From NCBI RefSeq assembly GCF_041022165.1, contig NZ_CP163302.1:2108001-2172000 (forward strand): a stretch of 64,000 nucleotides of DNA, written 5' to 3'. The translations under genes were made by a program, and so were the position numbers. Under the pieces are notes generated by a model. That model was not told where the DNA came from, did no database searches, and saw nothing but the letters and a program-made list of their open reading frames with translations. The stretch comes from Sinomonas sp. P10A9 (GTDB taxonomy: Bacteria; Actinomycetota; Actinomycetes; Actinomycetales; Micrococcaceae). How positions within the stretch are numbered: the stretch's first letter is position 1; each line of letters opens with the position of its first letter. Positions 53,876-62,706 of this stretch are shown here, piece by piece.

Positions 53876-55003
53876 TCAGAGGCTGCCGAACTTGTCGCGG
53901 AGCTTCGCGAACACACCGCCGGTACCCACGAGCTTGCCTTCTCCGACCTGCTCGCCGCGCAGCTTGGCGAGCTGCCGGATGAGCTCCTCCTGCTCGGCGT
54001 CAAGCTTCGTCGGCGTCTCTACCTTGATGTGGACGAGGAGGTCCCCGCGTCCCATGCCGCGGAGGCGAGCGACGCCGAGGGCGTGCAGCGTCACGACGTC
54101 CCCCGACTGGGTGCCCGGGCGGAGGGTGATCTGCTGCTCGCCGTCGAACGTCTCGAGTGTCATCTCCGAGCCGAGCGCGGCTGCCGTCATCGGAACGCTC
54201 AGGGTCGCGTGGAGGTCGTCTCCCTCGCGGCTGAACGTCGCGTGCGAGGCGACGCGGATCTCCACGTAGAGGTCGCCGGAGGGGCCGCCCGCGGTGCCTG
54301 CCTCGCCCTGGCCCGCGAGCTGGATCCGCGTGCCGGTTGAGACGCCAGCCGGGATCTTGACCGTGAGCGACCGGCGGCTGCGCACACGCCCTTCGCCGCC
54401 GCACTCGTTGCACGGGCTGGGGATCTCGGTGCCGAATCCCTGGCACGTGGGGCACGTGGCCATGGTCATGACCTGGCCCAGGATCGAGCGCACCGGACGC
54501 TGGATGTGTCCGGAGCCGCCGCAGACGCTGCAGCGCACGGGCACGGTCCCCGGTTCACAGCACGATCCCTCGCAGCGGGAGCACATCACCGCGGTGTCCA
54601 CCTCGAGCTTCTTGTTGACGCCGAAGACCGCGTCCTTGAGCTCGATCCGCACCGCGATGAGGGCATCCTGCCCGCGGCGCACGCGCGAGGCGGGGCCAGC
54701 CTGAGCCGATCCCCCGCCGAAGAATGTCTCGAAGATGTCCTGGAAGGCGAAGCCCGAACCGTCGTAGGCGCCTGAGTAGCCGTTGTCCGTGCCGTTCTCG
54801 TTGCCCGTCGTATCGTAGACGCGACGCTTCTGGGGGTCGGAGAGCACCTCATAGGCGTGCGTCACGGCCTTGAACTGCTCGGAGGCATCCTCGCTGGGGT
54901 TGATGTCCGGATGGAGCTTTCGGGCGAGTTTCTTGTACGCCTTCTTGATCTCCTCGGGGGTCGCGTCGTTCGGAACACCGAGGGTTTCGTAGTGGCTGCT
55001 CAC
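53876..55003 (-). CDS. dnaJ: Chaperone DnaJ
   Basis: DnaJ is the Hsp40 co-chaperone that stimulates DnaK. The 375-residue type I protein has a J domain with HPD (KLHPDINPS), a Gly/Phe-poor linker (YDGSGFAFQDIFETFFGGG), four zinc repeats (CSRCEGSC, CSVCGGSG, CPTCQGFG, CNECGGEG) and C-terminal substrate domains. This is the DnaJ2-type copy linked to hrcA; actinobacteria carry another with dnaK. It starts at GTG 55003, 17 bases after hrcA, and is likely controlled by HrcA through CIRCE. Confidence 0.95.
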   Translation of the reverse strand: MSSHYETLGVPNDATPEEIKKAYKKLARKLHPDINPSEDASEQFKAVTHAYEVLSDPQKRRVYDTTGNENGTDNGYSGAYDGSGFAFQDIFETFFGGGSAQAGPASRVRRGQDALIAVRIELKDAVFGVNKKLEVDTAVMCSRCEGSCCEPGTVPVRCSVCGGSGHIQRPVRSILGQVMTMATCPTCQGFGTEIPSPCNECGGEGRVRSRRSLTVKIPAGVSTGTRIQLAGQGEAGTAGGPSGDLYVEIRVASHATFSREGDDLHATLSVPMTAAALGSEMTLETFDGEQQITLRPGTQSGDVVTLHALGVARLRGMGRGDLLVHIKVETPTKLDAEQEELIRQLAKLRGEQVGEGKLVGTGGVFAKLRDKFGSL

Positions 55004-55020
55004 GATTCTCTTTCTGTTGG

Positions 55021-56037
55021 TCAGCTGCCGGCGATGATCTTCGACAGGTACCGGGCCACGGCCCGGACCGCCGCCATCGTCGCGGGATAGTCCATGCGGG
55101 TCGGTCCCAGGACGCCCACCTTTGCACCGTCGTCAAGCCCGTACCCCGTCGCGACGACCGAGGTCTCCTCGAAGCTCGTGTACGGGTTCTCGCGGCCGAT
55201 CGTCACGGCAACGCCGCGGGGGTCACTGGCCATCTCGGACAGGAGGCGCAGAAGCACGACCTGTTCCTCGAGTGCCTCCAGAACCGGCGAAATGCTCTGC
55301 AGGAAGTCGTTGTTGGACCGCGCGAGGTAGGCCGTTCCGGCCATGACCATGCGGTCCTCCCGGCTCGACTCCGCGAGGGATGAGAGGCCCTGGGCAAGCT
55401 CGGCCGCCAGCCGCTGGTCCTTCGGAGGCAGGGCCGCAACAACCTCGGCCGCGCTCGAAGGGAGCCGCGTGACAGCAGTCCCGATGAGGCCTTCGAGGAA
55501 ACGCTGGCGCAGGTACGCGAGCCTGTCGTGGTCCACGTCCTCGCTCACGCTGTGCACGCGCTGCTCCACTGTGCCAGTGTCCGCGATGAGCACAAGAAGA
55601 ACCTGACGCGGGGCCATGGCCACCGCCTCGACGTGGCGGACGCGTGCCCTTCCGAGCTGGGGATACTGGACGACGGCGACCTGGTTGGTCAGCTGTGACA
55701 GGAGCCGCACGGTGCGCTCGAGCACATCGTCTAGGTCTTCGGCACCATCCAGGAGCATCTGGATCGCCTGCTTCTCGGGGGCCGACAGCGGTCGTACCGC
55801 GGCCAGATGGTCAACGAAGACGCGGTAGCCCTTGTCCGTGGGCACCCGGCCGGCGCTCGTGTGGGGGGCCACGATGAGCCCCTCGTCCTCGAGCGCGGCC
55901 ATGTCGTTGCGGATCGTCGCGCTGGACACACTGAGCCGGTGGCGTTCGACCAGTGCCTTGGACCCGACGGGCTCACGGAAGTGGACGTAGTCCTCCACAA
56001 TGGCCCGCAGGACTTCCAGCTTGCGTGGCTCGTTCAT
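55021..56037 (-). CDS. hrcA: Heat-inducible transcription repressor HrcA
   Basis: HrcA is the repressor of class I heat-shock genes and binds CIRCE. The 338 residues have an N-terminal winged helix (VEDYVHFREPVGSKALVE, SVSSATIRNDMAALEDEG), a dimerisation part and an inserted GAF-like domain. I start it at ATG 56037, four bases after AGGAGG; a GTG directly before it would abut the ribosome site. A CIRCE element lies 25 bp upstream, giving autoregulation of hrcA-dnaJ-rsmE. Confidence 0.95.
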   Translation of the reverse strand: MNEPRKLEVLRAIVEDYVHFREPVGSKALVERHRLSVSSATIRNDMAALEDEGLIVAPHTSAGRVPTDKGYRVFVDHLAAVRPLSAPEKQAIQMLLDGAEDLDDVLERTVRLLSQLTNQVAVVQYPQLGRARVRHVEAVAMAPRQVLLVLIADTGTVEQRVHSVSEDVDHDRLAYLRQRFLEGLIGTAVTRLPSSAAEVVAALPPKDQRLAAELAQGLSSLAESSREDRMVMAGTAYLARSNNDFLQSISPVLEALEEQVVLLRLLSEMASDPRGVAVTIGRENPYTSFEETSVVATGYGLDDGAKVGVLGPTRMDYPATMAAVRAVARYLSKIIAGS

Positions 56038-56061
56038 CACACCTCCTGTGGCGTCCCGGCG

Positions 56062-56088
56062 TTAGCACTCTCTTGAAGCAAGTGCTAA
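56062..56088. promoter_or_regulatory. CIRCE element (HrcA operator)
   Basis: TTAGCACTC-N9-AAGTGCTAA matches the CIRCE consensus with one mismatch in the right arm. A CATAAT -10 (minus strand, 56098-56093) ends just before it, so bound HrcA would cover the transcription start of hrcA-dnaJ-rsmE. Confidence 0.9.
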
Positions 56089-56159
56089 GTCTATTATGCC
56101 TGTGGCCGGCGCGGCGAGCCGCAGCCTGGGCCTCTGCCCCGCCGCGTAGGATGCGGCGG

Positions 56160-57011
56160 GTGGACCGAATCTCCTATGACTCGTGGGGGCCCGCCGACCT
56201 CGGCGGGGCCGCCCGGACCGAGCTTCCCGTGGTGCCCGTTGAGCTGGGGCTCGTCCTCGAAGACACGGAGTCCGGGTGGGTCGGTGCCGTCACCCGCATC
56301 GAGAAGTCCGGTGGGATGCACGTGATGAGCCTCGAGGACCGTCGTGGCCGCAGCCGCTCGTTCCAGCTCGGCTTCGGGTTCCTCGTCGACGGCCGTCCTG
56401 TCAGGGTCGGACCCCCGGCGGCGCGAAGGCAGCCCGCGGCCCCGGCCCGGACGGCGTCGGGCTCTGTCCGGGTCGAAGGCCAGCGTGCACAAGTGGCCAA
56501 GGCCAGCCGCATCTGGGTCGAGGGGAAGCACGACGCCGAGCTGGTAGAGAAGGTCTGGGGCGATGACCTCCGCCTTGAGGGGATCGTCGTCGAGCCCCTG
56601 CACGGAGTTGATGACCTCGCGTCTGCGATTGCCGAGTTCAATCCCGGTCCCGGCAGGAAGCTGGGCATCCTCGTGGACCACCTCGTCCAGGGCACGAAGG
56701 AGTCGCGCATCGTGTCCGAAGCGCTGTCGGTTCGGGGCGCCGCCAGCAATGTCCTGATCGTCGGTCACCCCTATGTGGACGTGTGGCAGGCCATCAAGCC
56801 CTCGGCCCTGGGCATCGCGGCGTGGCCGGTAGTGCCGCGCGGCACTGACTGGAAGACCGGCATCCTCGAGGCCTTCGGGTGGCCGCACGAGAGCGCGGAG
56901 GACATCGGGCTCGCCTGGCAGAAGCTTCTCGGCGCTGTACGTACCTATGCCGACCTCGAGCCATCCCTGCTCGGCCGCGTCGAAGAGGTCATCGACTTCC
57001 TGACGGCCTGA
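56160..57011 (+). CDS. DUF3097 protein
   Basis: This 283-residue conserved actinobacterial protein is of unknown function. The C-terminal two thirds contain a Toprim-like segment: SRIWVEGKHDAELVEKVWG, then LGILVDHLVQGTKESRI, then VLIVGHPYVDVWQA, suggesting a metal-dependent nucleotide or nucleic-acid activity; this is inference. I use GTG 56160, seven bases after TAGGAT (56147-56152), implying a leaderless transcript; ATG 56151 is the alternative. It is divergent from hrcA and often sits at this spot in the family. Confidence 0.85.
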   Translation: MDRISYDSWGPADLGGAARTELPVVPVELGLVLEDTESGWVGAVTRIEKSGGMHVMSLEDRRGRSRSFQLGFGFLVDGRPVRVGPPAARRQPAAPARTASGSVRVEGQRAQVAKASRIWVEGKHDAELVEKVWGDDLRLEGIVVEPLHGVDDLASAIAEFNPGPGRKLGILVDHLVQGTKESRIVSEALSVRGAASNVLIVGHPYVDVWQAIKPSALGIAAWPVVPRGTDWKTGILEAFGWPHESAEDIGLAWQKLLGAVRTYADLEPSLLGRVEEVIDFLTA

Positions 57012-57030
57012 GCTTGGATATCCTGAACCA

Positions 57031-57420
57031 GTGAGTGACTACCCGCAGTACCGACGCGACCGCCCCGACGATTCCGCCCCCGCCCCCCTCACGGCGTCCG
57101 AGGATCGCCAGTGGGCTACCCTCGCGCACTTCGGCGGGATCCTCGGATTCGTCCCCTCGCTCCTGATCTACCTGTACTTCAAGGACCGCGGACCGTTCAC
57201 GGCCCAGGAGTCCAAGGAGGCCCTCAACTTCACCCTGCCCCCAACGGTCGCCGCGATCGTGTTCAACTTCCTTGCGCTCGTGCCGTTCGTCGGGAGCGTG
57301 TTCGCAGTGCTCGCGACCCTCATTTGGATTGCGCTGACGGTCTACTCGGTGATCGCTGGAATTCAGGTGAACCGCGGGCAGCCGTACCAGTACCAGTACA
57401 ACCTGCACCTCATCCACTAG
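57031..57420 (+). CDS. DUF4870 (Tic20-like) membrane protein
   Basis: This 129-residue protein has three transmembrane helices and the DUF4870 pattern: ATLAHFGGILGFVPSLLIY, AQESKEALNFTL, then FNFLALVPFVGSVFAVLATL. Function unknown. It starts at GTG 57031, six bases after TATCCT (57019-57024), so it may have its own leaderless promoter although it lies only 19 bp after DUF3097. It is convergent with hemW. Confidence 0.88.
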   Translation: MSDYPQYRRDRPDDSAPAPLTASEDRQWATLAHFGGILGFVPSLLIYLYFKDRGPFTAQESKEALNFTLPPTVAAIVFNFLALVPFVGSVFAVLATLIWIALTVYSVIAGIQVNRGQPYQYQYNLHLIH

Positions 57421-57472
57421 GCCGGCAGTTCGACCGGGTCGGCGTTCACGACGGACCGGCGGCCAGCAGGGG

Positions 57473-58711
57473 TCAGGGCAGTAGCCGGCGGACTACCGCG
57501 TCGGCGAGGAGTCGTCCTCTGAGCGTGAGCACGAGCCGGCCCTGGACGGCGGCCGGACCGTCAACGAGGCCGTCCGCGATAAGCCCTGCGACGGCCGCGC
57601 GTCCGTCGGGAGCGATGTCAGCCGTCGGCAGGCCCTCGGCGAGACGGATCTGCAGCAGGACGTGCTCCACGCGGCGCGTAGCGTCGTCGAGCGTCTCCCG
57701 CCCCGCAGCGGGCGAGGCCCCCTGTGCAAGCCTTCCTGCATACGCGGTGGGATGCTTCACGTTCCACCACCGCACGCCGCCCACATGCGAGTGCGCGCCC
57801 GGGCCCACGCCCCACCAGTCGCCTCCATGCCAGTAGGCGAGGTTGTGGCGGCATTCGAAGCGCCGATCCGATGCGTCGCCCCGAGCCCAGTTGCTCACCT
57901 CGTACCAGTGGAATCCGGCGTCGCCGAGCACTGCGTCGGCCGTCTCATACTTCTCGGCGTGGTCGTCGTCGTCCACGTCCGGCACCTCGCCGCGGCGGAT
58001 CTGGGCCGCGAGCTTGGTGCCTTCCTCGACAATCAGCGCGTAGGCGCTCACATGGTCAGGCTCGCAAGCGAGCGCGGCGTCAAGGGACGTCCGCCAGTCG
58101 TCGAGGGTCTCCCCCGGCGTGCCGTAGATGAGGTCGAGGCTCACGTCCAGTCCGGCCTCGCGGGCCCAGTGCACAGCCTCCGGCACCCGGCTCGGCGTGT
58201 GAGTCCTGTCGAGGACCCTTAGCACATGCGGGACGGCCGACTGCATGCCGAAGGACACCCGGGTGAATCCGGCGTCCGCGAGCGTCCGGAGCGATTGGGG
58301 TGTCACCGAATCGGGGTTCGCCTCGGTGGTGACCTCGGCCCCAGGCTCGATGCCCCACTCCGCCACTGCTGACGCGAGGATCGCGGCGAGGTCTTCCGCC
58401 GGCAGGAGGGTCGGCGTCCCCCCGCCGAAGAACACCGTGGACAGACGACGGCGCGGCACCCCCGACGCGTCAAGGGCACCTGCCGCGAAGCTCACCTCCC
58501 CGGACGCGGTCGCGGCATAGTTGGCCTGCGACGCACCCCCGCCGAGCTCGGTCGCGGTGTAGGTGTTGAAGTCGCAGTACCCGCAGCGGACGGCGCAGAA
58601 GGGTATGTGGGCGTAGAGCGAGAAGCTCCGCTCCCCCGCCGAGGCCGCCGCCTGCGGCGGCAGGACGCCGTCGGCCGGGGCCGGATCTCCCAGGGGAAGG
58701 GTGCTCGGCAC
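57473..58711 (-). CDS. hemW: Radical SAM heme chaperone HemW (formerly annotated coproporphyrinogen III oxidase)
   Basis: HemW uses SAM and a 4Fe-4S cluster to bind heme and pass it to respiratory enzymes. The 412-residue protein has the cluster motif CAVRCGYCDF (CxxxCxxC), FFGGGTPTLLP, SFGMQSAVPHVLRVLDR and the C-terminal HemN-like part. The GTG start shares one base with the lepA stop (TAGTG), so translation is coupled. Confidence 0.93.
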   Translation of the reverse strand: MPSTLPLGDPAPADGVLPPQAAASAGERSFSLYAHIPFCAVRCGYCDFNTYTATELGGGASQANYAATASGEVSFAAGALDASGVPRRRLSTVFFGGGTPTLLPAEDLAAILASAVAEWGIEPGAEVTTEANPDSVTPQSLRTLADAGFTRVSFGMQSAVPHVLRVLDRTHTPSRVPEAVHWAREAGLDVSLDLIYGTPGETLDDWRTSLDAALACEPDHVSAYALIVEEGTKLAAQIRRGEVPDVDDDDHAEKYETADAVLGDAGFHWYEVSNWARGDASDRRFECRHNLAYWHGGDWWGVGPGAHSHVGGVRWWNVKHPTAYAGRLAQGASPAAGRETLDDATRRVEHVLLQIRLAEGLPTADIAPDGRAAVAGLIADGLVDGPAAVQGRLVLTLRGRLLADAVVRRLLP

Positions 58712-60564
58712 TACTTCTTCGCCTTGTCCTTCGACTCATCGGTGGTGAGTGCGGCGATGAAGGCCTCCTGCGGAACCTCGACGCGGCCCACCATCTTCAT
58801 GCGCTTCTTGCCTTCCTTCTGCTTCTCGAGCAGCTTGCGCTTTCGCGTGATGTCACCGCCGTAGCACTTCGCGAGGACGTCCTTGCGGATTGCACGGATA
58901 CTCTCGCGGGCGATGATGCGGGAGCCGATCGCGGCCTGGATCGGCACCTCGAACTGCTGGCGAGGGATGAGTTCCCTCAGCTTCCCAGTCATCATCACCC
59001 CGTAGGCGTAGGCCTTGTCCCGATGGGTGATGGCGGAGAAGGCATCGACCTGCTCGCCCTGGAGCATGATGTCCACCTTGACGAGGTCTGCGGTCTGCTC
59101 GCCGTCGGACTTCCAGTCCAACGACCCGTAGCCGCGGGTCTTGGACTTGAGGATGTCGAAGAAGTCGAAGACGATTTCAGCCAGCGGCAGGCGGTATCGG
59201 ATCTCCACTCGATCTTCGGAGAGGTAGTCCATGCCGCCCAGGACGCCGCGACGGCTCTGGCACAGCTCCATGATGGCGCCGACGAACTCGTTCGGCGCAA
59301 GGATGGTCGCGGCAACCATCGGCTCGCGGACTTGGGCAATCTTGCCGGACGGGTACTCGCTGGGGTTGGTGACGTGGAGAACCGTCTTGTCTTCCAGCGT
59401 CACCTCGTACTCGACGTTGGGAGCCGTGGAGATCAGGTCCAGTTTGTACTCGCGCTCGAGCCGCTCGCGGGTGATTTCCAAATGCAGCAGGCCCAGGAAG
59501 CCGACCCGGAAGCCGAAGCCCAGAGCCGCGGACGTCTCCGGTTCATAGACCAGGGCGGCGTCGTTGAGCATCAGCTTCTCCAAGGCGTCCCGGAGCACTG
59601 GATAGTCCGTCCCATCCAAGGGATACAGGCCGGAGAAGACCATCGGCTTCGCATCTGCATAGCCGGGGAGGGATTCGGTGGCGGGCTTGGCCAGATTGGT
59701 GACAGTGTCGCCCACCTTGGATAGCCGGACGTCCTTCACGCCGGTGATGAGGTAGCCGACCTCACCCACGCCGAGGCCCTTTGTAGGCGTCGGCTCCGGG
59801 GAGCTCACACCGATCTCGAGCAGCTCGTGGCTTGCCTTGGTCGACATCATCTGGATGCGTTCACGCGGGCTGAGCGAACCGTCCACGACGCGCACATAGG
59901 TCACCACGCCGCGGTACGTGTCGTAGACCGAGTCGAAGATCATCGCGCGAGCCGGCGCGTCAGCGTCGCCCGTGGGAGCGGGGATGTCGGCGACGATGCG
60001 GTCGAGGAGGCCCTCGACGCCCATGCCGGTCTTTCCGGACACCCGGAGCACGTCCGCGGGGTTTCCCCCGATCAGGTTGGCGAGCTCCTCGGCGTACTTC
60101 TCCGGCTGGGCCGCCGGAAGGTCGATCTTGTTCAGGACCGGGATGATGGTGAGGTCGTTCTCCATCGCGAGGTAGAGGTTCGCGAGCGTCTGGGCCTCGA
60201 TCCCCTGGGCTGCATCGACGAGCAGGACTGCGCCTTCGCATGCCGCGAGTGAGCGGGAGACCTCGTAGGTAAAGTCGACGTGGCCGGGGGTGTCGATCAT
60301 GTTCAGCGCGTACGCCGTGCCGTCGACCTCCCACGGCATACGGACGGCCTGGGACTTGATGGTGATGCCGCGTTCGCGCTCGATGTCCATGCGGTCGAGG
60401 TACTGCGCCTTCATGTCCCTGGGCTGCACGACGCCTGTGAACTGCAGCATTCGGTCGGCAAGGGTCGACTTGCCGTGGTCGATGTGCGCAATGATGCAGA
60501 AGTTGCGGATGATCGACGGATCCGTCGCGGCAGGCACCGGGGCGGTGCGGGCCATGGGAGACAC
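58711..60564 (-). CDS. lepA: Elongation factor 4
   Basis: LepA is a ribosome-associated GTPase affecting initiation and biogenesis. The 617-residue protein has the G motifs [17 protein letters not shown] and NKIDLP, and the LepA-specific C-terminal domain. I use GTG 60564 (VSPMART...), with GAGGA eight bases upstream; GTG 60579 and ATG 60555 are also in frame. It is followed by hemW, the common pairing. Confidence 0.96.
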   Translation of the reverse strand: MSPMARTAPVPAATDPSIIRNFCIIAHIDHGKSTLADRMLQFTGVVQPRDMKAQYLDRMDIERERGITIKSQAVRMPWEVDGTAYALNMIDTPGHVDFTYEVSRSLAACEGAVLLVDAAQGIEAQTLANLYLAMENDLTIIPVLNKIDLPAAQPEKYAEELANLIGGNPADVLRVSGKTGMGVEGLLDRIVADIPAPTGDADAPARAMIFDSVYDTYRGVVTYVRVVDGSLSPRERIQMMSTKASHELLEIGVSSPEPTPTKGLGVGEVGYLITGVKDVRLSKVGDTVTNLAKPATESLPGYADAKPMVFSGLYPLDGTDYPVLRDALEKLMLNDAALVYEPETSAALGFGFRVGFLGLLHLEITRERLEREYKLDLISTAPNVEYEVTLEDKTVLHVTNPSEYPSGKIAQVREPMVAATILAPNEFVGAIMELCQSRRGVLGGMDYLSEDRVEIRYRLPLAEIVFDFFDILKSKTRGYGSLDWKSDGEQTADLVKVDIMLQGEQVDAFSAITHRDKAYAYGVMMTGKLRELIPRQQFEVPIQAAIGSRIIARESIRAIRKDVLAKCYGGDITRKRKLLEKQKEGKKRMKMVGRVEVPQEAFIAALTTDESKDKAKK

Positions 60565-60645
60565 GCGGTGAGTCCTCACTGTCGATGCGGTAGATGTGAG
60601 CCAACGCGGGGACGCTGGCTTCCCAGTGTCCCATAGGCTGTGGGT

Positions 60646-61122
60646 GTGCTGCGCAGCCTAGCCTCCCGCTTCCTTTCCGCCGTCCGCTCGGCTTGGCGCC
60701 CGGACAGACGCGCAGATGGGCGTCCGCCGGCCTATGCCGGTGACTTCACCGGGACCGCGACGGTCACCTATGCACCCGATCCGGATGGGGTTCCCGACCC
60801 CGGCGAGATCGTGTGGACGTGGGTGCCCTTCGAGGAGGACCACTCGTTGGGCAAGGACCGTCCGGTGTTGATCGTCTCGCAGCGCGGGTCCGCCCTGCTG
60901 TGCGTCATGCTCACGAGCAAGGACCACGACGGGCGCGCGCGGGAGAAGGACTACATCGACATCGGCACGGGGTCATGGGATCCCCGCCGCCGGCCCAGCG
61001 AGGTCAAGGTGGACCGGGTCCTGCAGATCGACCCGGGTGCGGTGCGCCGAGAGGGTGCCATCCTCGAGCGGGAGCGGTTCGACCTCGTCGCGGCCTCCCT
61101 CCGTGAACGCGGCTGGCGCTGA
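60646..61122 (+). CDS. PemK/MazF-family protein (type II toxin-like)
   Basis: This 158-residue protein has a basic N-terminal extension of about 45 residues and a PemK/MazF-like SH3-barrel: [36 protein letters not shown], and a C-terminal [12 protein letters not shown]. MazF-type proteins are ribosome-independent mRNA interferases, but this chromosomal actinobacterial subgroup is conserved next to lepA without an antitoxin gene, so it may not be a toxin. GTG 60646 is six bases after TAGGCT (60634-60639), suggesting leaderless expression. It is divergent from lepA. Confidence 0.82.
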   Translation: MLRSLASRFLSAVRSAWRPDRRADGRPPAYAGDFTGTATVTYAPDPDGVPDPGEIVWTWVPFEEDHSLGKDRPVLIVSQRGSALLCVMLTSKDHDGRAREKDYIDIGTGSWDPRRRPSEVKVDRVLQIDPGAVRREGAILERERFDLVAASLRERGWR

Positions 61123-61144
61123 CATGGAAGGGGCGCCCTTCTGC

Positions 61145-61150
61145 TAAGAT
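61145..61150 (+). promoter_or_regulatory. TAAGAT -10 box upstream of rpsT
   Basis: TAAGAT lies 130 nt before the rpsT start in a 157-nt gap after the PemK gene. The long leader is usual for ribosomal-protein genes. No clear -35 is seen. Confidence 0.4.
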
Positions 61151-61279
61151 TTACTGCTGTGTGTCCGTGCAGGTCGACGGGCACTGACGACCGGCTGCCA
61201 TAGGCATCCCCACGCCACTCAGTCGATGGTCGGTCCGAACCCTCTAGACCCTGTTGGCTTTAACAAGAGAGTTCCACAC

Positions 61280-61543
61280 GTGGCAAACATCAAGTCCCAG
61301 AAGAAGCGCATTCTCACCAACGAGAAGGCGCGTCAGCGCAACATGGCGGTGAAGTCCGAGCTGAAGACGGCCATCCGCGCCGTCAACGCTGCCGTCGTCT
61401 CCGCCGACAAGGACGCCGCCAATGCTGCTCTGGCCCACGCGAGCAAGAAGCTCGACAAGGCCGTGAGCAAGGGCGTCATCCACAAGAACCAGGCCGCGAA
61501 CCGCAAGTCGGGCATCGCGAAGAGGATCGCCAAGATCGGCTGA
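61280..61543 (+). CDS. rpsT: 30S ribosomal protein S20
   Basis: S20 is a primary 16S rRNA-binding protein of the small subunit. The 87-residue protein opens [20 protein letters not shown] after a GTG start at 61280, as typical for the family, and ends in [19 protein letters not shown] lies about eight bases before the start. It ends at a bidirectional terminator shared with holA. Confidence 0.97.
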   Translation: MANIKSQKKRILTNEKARQRNMAVKSELKTAIRAVNAAVVSADKDAANAALAHASKKLDKAVSKGVIHKNQAANRKSGIAKRIAKIG

Positions 61544-61559
61544 CTCTCAACGCCTTCTT

Positions 61560-61600
61560 CGGCCGGGGCCGGCATCCGCACTGGATGCCGGCCCCGGCCG
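61560..61600. terminator. Bidirectional terminator, 18-bp perfect stem
   Basis: Arms 61560-61577 and 61583-61600 are perfectly complementary with loop GCACT, between the convergent rpsT and holA genes. Confidence 0.87.
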
Positions 61601-61637
61601 TTCTGGCAACTGGAGAAGGTTGACACGGGCGCGCGCG

Positions 61638-62675
61638 TCAGCGGGCGCGCGCGGCTGAGCTCACGATCGACAAGGCCCGCTCCACTGCATAGCCCGGGTC
61701 CCGGGCGAGCCCCTTGACCTCGGCGTCCGCCTCTGCGACTGCCCTGATTGCCGTGGCGAGGCTCTGTGGAGTCCACCCGCGGATATCGCGCTGCGCCTGC
61801 TCGACGAGCCACGGCTGCATGCCGAGGTCTCTTGCAATGCTCTGGGCCGAGCCCCGCGCGCCGGCGACCTTGGCGAGGGTCCTGAGCTTGGACGCGATGG
61901 CGGCCACCATCGGCACGGGATCGACACCGGTCTCCAGGGCGTGCCGGAACGCCGAGAGCGCCTTGGCCTGCTGACCGGCCAGGGCCGCATCCGCCACCTT
62001 GAAGGCGGTAGCCTCGACGCGGCCGCCGTAGTACTTCTCCACCGTCGCGGCGTCCACCGTCGCCGACGCGTCGAGCGCAAGCTGGGAGCATGCCGCGGCG
62101 AGCTCAGCGAGGCTGCTCCCTACAGCGGCGACAAGTGCATCGATGGCCTCCCGCTCGATGCGCCGCCCTGTTCCGCGGAACTCGGCCGCAACGAAGGCGG
62201 CCTTGTCTGCGTCCTTCTTCAATGGCTGGCAGTCGATGACCGGTGCACCCGATGCCTTGACCGCGTCCAGGAGCTTCTTGCCCCTCGCCCCGCCCGCGTG
62301 CCGCAGCACAAGGACCACGTCATTTTCGGGTGCGGAGACGTAGGCGAGGGTGTCACGGAGGAACTCCTCGGTCATCGACTCGAGTCCCTGGACCTCGACA
62401 AGCTTGCTCTCCCCGAAGAGCGAAGGCGAGGCCGCCATGAGGAGCTCGCCACCGGAGTAGGTCCCCGCCTCGAGCCGGGTGACCTCAAGATCGGGGCTGG
62501 CCGCGCGCGCTTTGGCCCTGATGGCATCCATGGACCGAGCCGCGATGTAGTCCTCAGGCCCGAGCACGAGGACCACGGGGGCCGGCGCCGCATCTCGCCA
62601 CTCGACCGTGCCCGCGCTCTTGACGGCGCTTCCACGATGTCCGCCAGAACGGGCGCTGCGAGCTGCGGGCGTCAT
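61638..62675 (-). CDS. holA: DNA polymerase III subunit delta
   Basis: HolA is the clamp-loader delta subunit that opens the sliding clamp. The 345-residue protein has the AAA-like region (VLVLGPEDYIAARSMDAIR, SLFGESKLVEVQGLE) and the C-terminal collar domain (WLVEQAQRDIRGWTPQSLA). The ATG at 62675 is preceded by AGGAGG, directly downstream of comEC with 31 bp between, an arrangement common in bacteria. Confidence 0.94.
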   Translation of the reverse strand: MTPAARSARSGGHRGSAVKSAGTVEWRDAAPAPVVLVLGPEDYIAARSMDAIRAKARAASPDLEVTRLEAGTYSGGELLMAASPSLFGESKLVEVQGLESMTEEFLRDTLAYVSAPENDVVLVLRHAGGARGKKLLDAVKASGAPVIDCQPLKKDADKAAFVAAEFRGTGRRIEREAIDALVAAVGSSLAELAAACSQLALDASATVDAATVEKYYGGRVEATAFKVADAALAGQQAKALSAFRHALETGVDPVPMVAAIASKLRTLAKVAGARGSAQSIARDLGMQPWLVEQAQRDIRGWTPQSLATAIRAVAEADAEVKGLARDPGYAVERALSIVSSAARAR

Positions 62676-62706
62676 GAACGGCCTCCTGCGGCCTGTTCGA
62701 ATGAAA

